From Chitinophagales bacterium (lineage in GTDB: Bacteria; Bacteroidota; Bacteroidia; Chitinophagales; Chitinophagaceae): 18,766 nucleotides of DNA. The notes under the pieces are model-generated. The model saw only the letters and a list, made by a program, of their open reading frames with translations, had not been told where the DNA came from and made no database searches. The translations under genes were made by a program, and so were the position numbers. The stretch is from contig JANXYS010000082.1 in assembly GCA_025355935.1 (NCBI GenBank), positions 1-18,766 on the forward strand. Direction: 5' to 3'. This document shows positions 13,646 to 18,766 of this stretch, piece by piece; the first letter of the stretch is position 1, and every line of letters begins with the position of its first letter.

Positions 13646-15360
13646 TAAAATAAAAAATATCGTTGCGTCAATGGAAGTTCTTTCGCTGGTTCACAGGTAA
13701 TATGTTCGCCATCTACACGCACTTCATAATTTTCTGGATTCACATCTATTTGAGGCGTAGCATCATTGTGAATCATATCTTTTTTAGAGATCGTCCGACA
13801 GTTCTTCACAGGTAATACTTTTTTTTGTAAACCATATCCTTTTATGGTTTTGTTGTCAATAGAAATTTGGGAGACAAACGTAAAACAAGTATCAAATAAA
13901 GCCTTGCCGTAAGCTCCGAACATAGGCCTGTATAGAACGGGTTGTGGTGTTGGTATAGACGCATTAGGGTCGCCCATTCTGCCGGCGATGATCATGCCGC
14001 CCTTGATAATAAGTTCTGGTTTTGCTCCAAAAAGCGCTGGCTTCCATAGAACAAGGTCGGCAAACTTTCCACTTTCAATCGATCCGACATATTCACTTAT
14101 GCCGTGGGAAATTGCTGGGTTAATGGTGTATTTCGCAACGTATCTTTTCGCACGGAAATTATCATTTTCATTAACTTTATCATTGTTAAGCGGACCCCGT
14201 TGTTTTTTCATTTTGTCAGCTGTTTGCCAGGTTCTTGTTATTACCTCAGCAACCCGTCCCATCGCCTGGCTATCAGAACTCATCATACTAAACACGCCCA
14301 TATCATGAAGAATATCTTCAGCAGCAATTGTTTCCGGGCGAATACGACTATCAGCAAATGCTACATCTTCTGAAACGTTTTTATCAAGGTGGTGACAAAC
14401 CATTAGCATGTCAAGATGCTCGTCGATTGTATTAATAGTGTAGGGTCTTGTCGGGTTAGTGGAGGACGGTAAAACATTTGTGTACATAGCAGCTTTTATG
14501 ATGTCAGGCGCATGACCGCCCCCCGCGCCCTCTGTATGAAATGTATGTATGACCCGGCCGTCGATGGCCCTAATGGTGTCTTCAAGAAATCCTGATTCAT
14601 TAAGGGTATCGGTATGTATGGCAACCTGAACGTCGTAACGGTCGGCTACCTTGAGAGAAGCGTCAATAACAGCGGGCGTGGATCCCCAGTCTTCATGAAT
14701 TTTTAAACCGAGTGCGCCTGCTTCTATCTGTTCCTCCAGCGGACCAATTGCTGAACAATTCCCTTTTCCATAAAAGCCAAGATTCATAGGAAATGCGTCA
14801 GCTGCTTCAAGCATTTTTCGAATATTCCATGCGCCCGGAGTTACGGTGGTTGCATTAGTACCATCTGCCGGACCCGTACCGCCTCCAAGCATAGTTGTTA
14901 TGCCACTGTACAAGGCATGCTCAATAAGCTGCGGGCATATAAAATGAATGTGAGTATCAATGCCACCTGCAGTAACTATCAGACCAGCCCCGCCATGTAC
15001 TTCGGTTGAAGCCCCAATGACCATATTTTCAGTGATGCCATCCATGGTGTCGGGATTGCCTGCCTTGCCAACTGCAACAATTTTTCCATCTTTAATGCCG
15101 ATGTCAGCTTTTACAATTCCCCAATGGTCGAGGATCATCACACTGGTAATCACAAAATCCAGTACCCCGTCTTTGCGCAAAGCGCGGGCCGACTGGGCCA
15201 TTCCATCCCGGATGGTTTTTCCACCGCCGAATTTAGCTTCATCGCCATACACCGTATAATCTTTTTCAATTTCGATGAAGAGCCCGGTATCGCCTAAACG
15301 CACTTTATCACCGGTTGTAGGGCCGTACATGTTTGCATATTTTCTCCGGCTAATCTCCAT
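13645..15360 (-). CDS. ureC: Urease alpha subunit (catalytic)
   Basis: UreC is the amidohydrolase subunit that hydrolyses urea to ammonia and carbamate at a bi-nickel centre. The 571 residues match the family (567 in Klebsiella aerogenes). Every known active-site residue is present with a constant offset of +3 from Klebsiella: nickel ligands H137 and H139 (THIHF), carbamylated K220 and H222 (GLKIHEDWG), H249, H275 and D363; substrate-orienting H222; and the flap residues C322 and H323 (VCHHLD) with R339. The start MEISRRKYANMYGPTTGDKVRLG is typical. It begins 46 nt after ureB and overlaps ureE by one base. There is no sign of degeneration, so an active enzyme is expected. A dihydropyrimidinase-like paralogue is excluded by the complete urease motif set. 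Confidence 0.99.
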   Translation of the reverse strand: MEISRRKYANMYGPTTGDKVRLGDTGLFIEIEKDYTVYGDEAKFGGGKTIRDGMAQSARALRKDGVLDFVITSVMILDHWGIVKADIGIKDGKIVAVGKAGNPDTMDGITENMVIGASTEVHGGAGLIVTAGGIDTHIHFICPQLIEHALYSGITTMLGGGTGPADGTNATTVTPGAWNIRKMLEAADAFPMNLGFYGKGNCSAIGPLEEQIEAGALGLKIHEDWGSTPAVIDASLKVADRYDVQVAIHTDTLNESGFLEDTIRAIDGRVIHTFHTEGAGGGHAPDIIKAAMYTNVLPSSTNPTRPYTINTIDEHLDMLMVCHHLDKNVSEDVAFADSRIRPETIAAEDILHDMGVFSMMSSDSQAMGRVAEVITRTWQTADKMKKQRGPLNNDKVNENDNFRAKRYVAKYTINPAISHGISEYVGSIESGKFADLVLWKPALFGAKPELIIKGGMIIAGRMGDPNASIPTPQPVLYRPMFGAYGKALFDTCFTFVSQISIDNKTIKGYGLQKKVLPVKNCRTISKKDMIHNDATPQIDVNPENYEVRVDGEHITCEPAKELPLTQRYFLF

Positions 15361-15406
15361 AGCGAGGCATATTTAAATAGTGAAAGATATATAGGATTGT
15401 GAGCAA

Positions 15407-15715
15407 CTACGTTGTTGGCCCATTCACCTTATTATGAAAACCAAAAATGTTTTGATCTCCACCAAAGCTAACAAGCTCTACTTCTTTCTCTTCTCCGGGC
15501 TCAAACCTTACAGCCGTTCCTGCCGCAATGCTTAATCGCTTTCCAAATGCTTGCGCCCTCTCGAAGAGAAGCCCATTGTTTACTTCAAAAAAATGGTAGT
15601 GAGAACCTACCTGTACTGGTCGGTCGCCAATGTTTGTGACTGGTATTTTACTTACCGGGCGGTTAGCATTTAGTTCAATCATACCCGATTTTAAAATATA
15701 TTCTCCTGGAATCAT
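15407..15715 (-). CDS. ureB: Urease beta subunit
   Basis: UreB is a structural subunit of the (UreABC)3 holoenzyme; it packs against UreC and helps position the flap and the UreD-binding face. The 102 residues are the usual bacterial size for a separate beta subunit. They include MIPGEYILKSG, NIGDRPVQVGSHYHFFEVN (about 28-46), the RFEPGEEKEVELV segment (70-82) and the final FGFHNKVNG. It begins 39 nt after the ureA stop and is followed after 46 nt by ureC. Gamma and beta are not fused here, unlike Helicobacter. Confidence 0.98.
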   Translation of the reverse strand: MIPGEYILKSGMIELNANRPVSKIPVTNIGDRPVQVGSHYHFFEVNNGLLFERAQAFGKRLSIAAGTAVRFEPGEEKEVELVSFGGDQNIFGFHNKVNGPTT

Positions 15716-15754
15716 AGCATTAAAAGGCTTGGTTAATGGATGAACAATTGATTA

Positions 15755-16057
15755 TTACCGAATAGGGTCATGGACTGTAACTAATTTCGTTCCATCGGGG
15801 AAAGTTGCTTCAATCTGAACTTCGTCAATCATTTCCGGGATGCCTTCCATTACTTCGTTCCGCCTTAAAATAGTAGCACCGTAATGCATTAATTCAGCTA
15901 CGGACTTACCGTCCCTTGCTGCTTCCTGCAACCGACTACTGATTAGGGCTATAGCTTCCGGGTAGTTTAATTTTAAACCACGAGCTTTACGTTTTTCAGC
16001 CAATTCACCCGCAAGGAACAGTAGTAGTTTTTCTGATTCTCTTGGTGTTAAATGCAT
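15755..16057 (-). CDS. ureA: Urease gamma subunit
   Basis: UreA is the small structural subunit of urease. Its 100 residues are the standard length and it starts MHLTPRESEKLLLFLAGELA. YPEAIALISSRLQEAARDGK and VMEGIPEMIDEVQIEATFPDGTKLV are the recognised family blocks; the closing VHDPIR is also typical. As the first gene of the ureABCEFGD unit its promoter must lie in the 385-bp intergenic region shared with gltB. One copy of a 13-bp direct repeat begins 7 bp upstream of its ATG. Confidence 0.98.
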   Translation of the reverse strand: MHLTPRESEKLLLFLAGELAEKRKARGLKLNYPEAIALISSRLQEAARDGKSVAELMHYGATILRRNEVMEGIPEMIDEVQIEATFPDGTKLVTVHDPIR

Positions 16058-16064
16058 TGAACTA

Positions 16065-16077
16065 TTTAGATAAAGTT
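16065..16077. repeat. 13-bp direct repeat, copy 1, upstream of ureA
   Basis: TTTAGATAAAGTT here is identical to 16129-16141. The copies are 64 bp apart start to start, close to six helical turns. This copy lies in the immediate leader of ureA, ending (in transcription direction) 7 bp before its ATG. A protein-binding site or a duplicated promoter element is possible. Confidence 0.5.
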
Positions 16078-16103
16078 TGGTTGTGAATTTTTTATATCAC
16101 TTC

Positions 16104-16115
16104 TAAGTTAACTTA
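16104..16115. repeat. 12-bp perfect palindrome between the two direct repeats
   Basis: TAAGTTAACTTA is a perfect 12-bp palindrome about 47 bp upstream of the ureA ATG. It lies between the two 13-bp repeat copies, slightly off centre. It is compatible with a dimeric regulator site, but AT-rich palindromes arise easily by chance. Confidence 0.35.
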
Positions 16116-16128
16116 AGCGACCCAAGCT

Positions 16129-16141
16129 TTTAGATAAAGTT
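16129..16141. repeat. 13-bp direct repeat, copy 2, upstream of ureA
   Basis: This is an exact second copy of TTTAGATAAAGTT, 72 bp upstream of the ureA ATG. Flanking bases differ on both sides, so the identity is limited to the 13 bp. That is more consistent with a conserved site than with a recent long duplication. Confidence 0.5.
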
Positions 16142-16212
16142 ACCTCGTATTTTCAAGTCTTGTAAACCAGTAGACTTATCCATCATTTTGGACATCATTA
16201 CGTACTGCCCGT

Positions 16213-16237
16213 TAAATCATTAAATGACAATGATTTA
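16213..16237. promoter_or_regulatory. Inverted repeat in the ureA-gltB intergenic region (candidate operator)
   Basis: TAAATCATT and AATGATTTA form perfect 9-bp arms around a 7-base spacer. The site is 156 bp from the ureA start and 206 bp from the gltB start, so it could act on either gene. There is no T tract. The geometry suits a dimeric DNA-binding protein. I do not recognise the family. Confidence 0.4.
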
Positions 16238-16293
16238 TCAATCTTATTATGTATTGCACGTAATTATTTGTAGCCAAAATATATTTCATGCAT

Positions 16294-16323
16294 CGTTTAT
16301 TTAAAATTATATTTAAATAATCG
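16294..16323. promoter_or_regulatory. Second AT-rich inverted repeat in the ureA-gltB intergenic region
   Basis: TTATTTAAA (16297-16305) and TTTAAATAA (16312-16320) are perfect 9-bp arms around a 6-base spacer. CG/CG pairs flank a T-T mismatch outside them. It lies 119 bp upstream of gltB. The arms are almost pure A/T, so chance occurrence is more likely than for the other repeat. The rest of 16058-16442 shows no ORF or RNA gene, and no promoter box I could place with confidence. Confidence 0.3.
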
Positions 16324-16442
16324 TAAACTCGACTTACGAATAACTTCCAATAATTCTATATACTGTCCTTATTGAAACGTTTTAATAGGAAAATCAATCC
16401 AATTTAAACAGGATATTTTTTTAGCATAATTTATAGTTTAAG

Positions 16443-18766
16443 ATGACTGAAACAAAAGGCCTTTACGACCCTTCCTTTGAACACGACTCCTGCGGAATTG
16501 GCTTTGTCGCCCATTTGAAAGGGAGCAAATCAAATCAACATATTTCCGATGCACTTACCGTGCTCGAAAATATGGAGCATCGCGGTGCATGCGGCTGTGA
16601 AGATAACACCGGCGATGGGGCAGGCATCCTTTTTCAAATACCCCACGAATTCTTTTTTGATGAATGTCTTAAACTCGGGCTGCACCTCCCGGCATATGGC
16701 AGGTACGCCGTAGGCGTAATTTTTTTTCCAAAAGAAATTCGTTTGCGCGAAGAGTGCCGGGATATTTTCAACAGGTCTGCCGAAAAACTTGGGCTCGAGA
16801 TTCTGGGTTACCGGAAGGTGCCTGTAAATGCCAATGATATTGGTGAATCGGCCCTAAGTGTGCAACCGGAAATGGAGCATGTCTTTATCGCCTGCCCCGA
16901 TCATATTAATGACGCAGACGCCTTCGAGAGGAAATTATATGTCCTTCGAAATTATTCCTCTCATACTATCAATAACACTGTTAAACATGATGCCATAGGA
17001 TTTTACATTGCGTCACTCTCTTACAAAACTATCGTTTACAAGGGCCAGCTAACTAGTAAGCAAGTAAGGGATTATTTCCTCGATTTAAGCGATAAGCGTG
17101 TTGTGAGTGCATTCGGACTTGTTCATAGCCGCTTCGCGACTAATACTTTTCCCTCATGGAAGCTCGCGCAGCCATTTCGGTTTATAGCGCACAATGGAGA
17201 AATAAATACCCTGCAGGGTAACGTGAACTGGTTTAAAACAGGTGCGCATGGTTTTGTTTCACCCTATTTTAGCCGCGAGGAGATGGATATGCTGTTCCCC
17301 ATTATTACGGAAGGCCAATCCGATTCCGCCTGCCTTGATAACGTCATAGAGTTACTATCACTTTGTGGAAGAAGCCTTCCCCATGTAATGATGATGCTGA
17401 TTCCTGAGGCCTGGGATGGTAATGAACAAATGGATCCAATTAAAAAAGCATTTTACGAATTTCATGCATCAAAGATTGAGCCTTGGGATGGACCGGCTTC
17501 GATATCTTTCACCGATGGGAAAATTATTGGGGCTACGCTCGACAGGAATGGTCTTCGTCCCTCACGTTATTGCGTAACACATGATGACCGGGTGATTATG
17601 GCATCTGAAGCAGGCGCCCTGCCAATAGATCCGGCATTAGTTAAAGAAAAAGGCCGTCTGCAGCCTGGTAAAATGTTTGTGGTTGATATTGAGCAGGGCC
17701 GGATTATCAGCGACAGCGAATTGAAAAATACTATTTGCTCACAAAAGCCATATGCAAACTGGCTCAATCAGTATAAAATTAAACTGGAAGACCTCCCTGA
17801 ACCGAGGGTGAAATTTTCACACCTTTCTGATGTTTCTGTTCTGAAGTATCAAAAGGTTTTTGGCTATAGCAAGGAGGATATTGAAACCATTATTAAGCCG
17901 ATGGCCCTTGAATCAAAAGAGCCTATTGGGTCAATGGGTACAGATACCCCGCTCGCCATTTTAAGCGAAGAGCCACAACATCTGAGTTCTTACTTTAAGC
18001 AGTTATTTGCTCAGGTCACCAATCCGCCAATCGATCCGATCAGAGAAAAAATGGTGATGAGCCTTTCAATTTTCGTTGGGAACATTGGGAACCTGCTGGA
18101 TGAATCCCCGGTGCATTGCCATAATGTAGCCTTAAAGCAACCCATTCTAAGCAATAACAAACTGGAAAAAATCAGGAGTATCGATACCGGGATCTTCCAG
18201 GCAAAAACTTTGCAGACCTACTTTCGTGCAGATGGCAGGAAAGGATCGTTGCAAAAAGGTCTGGAAAGACTATGCCGTTATGCCGAGGATGCAGTGCATG
18301 ATGGTTTTGAGGTTATCGTATTAACAGATCGTGCAGTTGATAGTGATCACGCGTCTATCCCTACACTTCTTGCCACCGCCGCTGTGCATCATCATCTTAT
18401 CCGAAAGGGGCTTCGCGGACAGGTAGGTATCATCGTAGAAGCCGGAGATGTTTGGGAAGTGCATCATTTTGCATGCCTCCTTGCGTTTGGTGCAACGGCT
18501 ATTAACCCATATTTGGCATTATCTACTATACGTTGTATGAAATATAATGGCTCATGGGAATCGGATTATTCCGCTTATGAGATGCGCAAGAATTATATAA
18601 AGGCCGTATGTGATGGACTGTTAAAAGTGTTTTCGAAAATGGGGATTTCAACATTGCAGTCTTACCAGGGCGCACAGATATTGGAAATCCTGGGCATTAA
18701 CCGGGATGTGGTTTCAAAATATTTTACAGGAGCCACCTCACGTATCGAAGGCATAGGGCTGGATGA
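16443..18766 (+). CDS. gltB: Glutamate synthase, large subunit (3' end cut by the window)
   Basis: GltB transfers the amide of glutamine to 2-oxoglutarate, forming two glutamates; with glutamine synthetase it is the main ammonia assimilation route. The frame is open for 774 codons to the window edge, about half of the usual 1500. Seen: a class II glutamine amidotransferase domain beginning at catalytic C17 (HDSCGIGF), with HRGACGCEDNTGDGAG, HNGEINT at 250-256 and DRNGLRPSR at 367-375. The central domain follows, with TDTPLAIL at 500-507 and TNPPIDPIRE. The part ends near YFTGATSRIEGIG; the FMN and 3Fe-4S domains lie beyond the window. The ATG at 16443 predicts a 16-residue propeptide to be removed to expose Cys17, shorter than E. 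coli's. The gene is divergent from ureA. Ferredoxin or NADPH dependence cannot be told from this half. Confidence 0.97.
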   Translation, partial: MTETKGLYDPSFEHDSCGIGFVAHLKGSKSNQHISDALTVLENMEHRGACGCEDNTGDGAGILFQIPHEFFFDECLKLGLHLPAYGRYAVGVIFFPKEIRLREECRDIFNRSAEKLGLEILGYRKVPVNANDIGESALSVQPEMEHVFIACPDHINDADAFERKLYVLRNYSSHTINNTVKHDAIGFYIASLSYKTIVYKGQLTSKQVRDYFLDLSDKRVVSAFGLVHSRFATNTFPSWKLAQPFRFIAHNGEINTLQGNVNWFKTGAHGFVSPYFSREEMDMLFPIITEGQSDSACLDNVIELLSLCGRSLPHVMMMLIPEAWDGNEQMDPIKKAFYEFHASKIEPWDGPASISFTDGKIIGATLDRNGLRPSRYCVTHDDRVIMASEAGALPIDPALVKEKGRLQPGKMFVVDIEQGRIISDSELKNTICSQKPYANWLNQYKIKLEDLPEPRVKFSHLSDVSVLKYQKVFGYSKEDIETIIKPMALESKEPIGSMGTDTPLAILSEEPQHLSSYFKQLFAQVTNPPIDPIREKMVMSLSIFVGNIGNLLDESPVHCHNVALKQPILSNNKLEKIRSIDTGIFQAKTLQTYFRADGRKGSLQKGLERLCRYAEDAVHDGFEVIVLTDRAVDSDHASIPTLLATAAVHHHLIRKGLRGQVGIIVEAGDVWEVHHFACLLAFGATAINPYLALSTIRCMKYNGSWESDYSAYEMRKNYIKAVCDGLLKVFSKMGISTLQSYQGAQILEILGINRDVVSKYFTGATSRIEGIGLD

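Noticed and set aside
1..18766. CRISPR arrays, tRNA/rRNA genes, insertion sequences, phage or toxin-antitoxin genes
   Set aside because: None was seen. The window is almost fully accounted for by biosynthetic and urease genes with short intergenic gaps.

Overview
The window looks like a chromosomal stretch from a member of the Bacteroidota, possibly near Chitinophaga or Sphingobacteria. Starts lack strong Shine-Dalgarno sequences and are preceded by A/T-rich leaders. One promoter fits the Bacteroidota TTTG / TAnnTTTG pattern. The protein variants (a leuA ending without its regulatory domain, a 368-residue IlvC, an IlvA with one ACT-like domain) fit that group. No rRNA, tRNA, CRISPR, insertion sequence or phage gene was seen. 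The genus assignment is inference.

Region 1 (1-11006, + strand) carries branched-chain amino acid synthesis in two blocks. The first is leuA (5' end outside the window), leuC, leuD and leuB, making the leucine precursor. The second is ilvD, ilvB, ilvN, ilvC and ilvA, making isoleucine and valine. Only the aminotransferase (ilvE) is missing from the full set.

The most interesting element lies between the blocks, at 4138-4347. It holds a Bacteroidota-type promoter, an unannotated 34-codon ORF with an uninterrupted Ile-Val-Val-Val-Ile-Ile-Ile-Ile run, a competing antiterminator pairing, and a strong hairpin followed by seven T. This is the layout of ribosome-mediated transcription attenuation, as in the enterobacterial ilv leader. 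The prediction is that ilvDBNCA is read through only when charged tRNA-Ile or tRNA-Val is scarce.

Region 2 (11023-16057, - strand) is a complete urease cluster transcribed as ureA-ureB-ureC-ureE-ureF-ureG-ureD. The last five genes overlap or are separated by 16 nt or less. All nickel ligands and catalytic residues of UreC are present. No urea or nickel transporter lies within it.

Region 3 (16058-16442) is a 385-bp divergent intergenic region between ureA and gltB. It contains a 13-bp direct repeat, a 12-bp palindrome and two longer inverted repeats, all candidate regulatory sites. Region 4 (16443-18766, + strand) is the first half of gltB, the large subunit of glutamate synthase.

Together the genes link nitrogen supply to use. 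Urease releases ammonia; glutamate synthase, with glutamine synthetase elsewhere, turns it into glutamate; glutamate is the amino donor for the branched-chain amino acids made by the ilv/leu genes.
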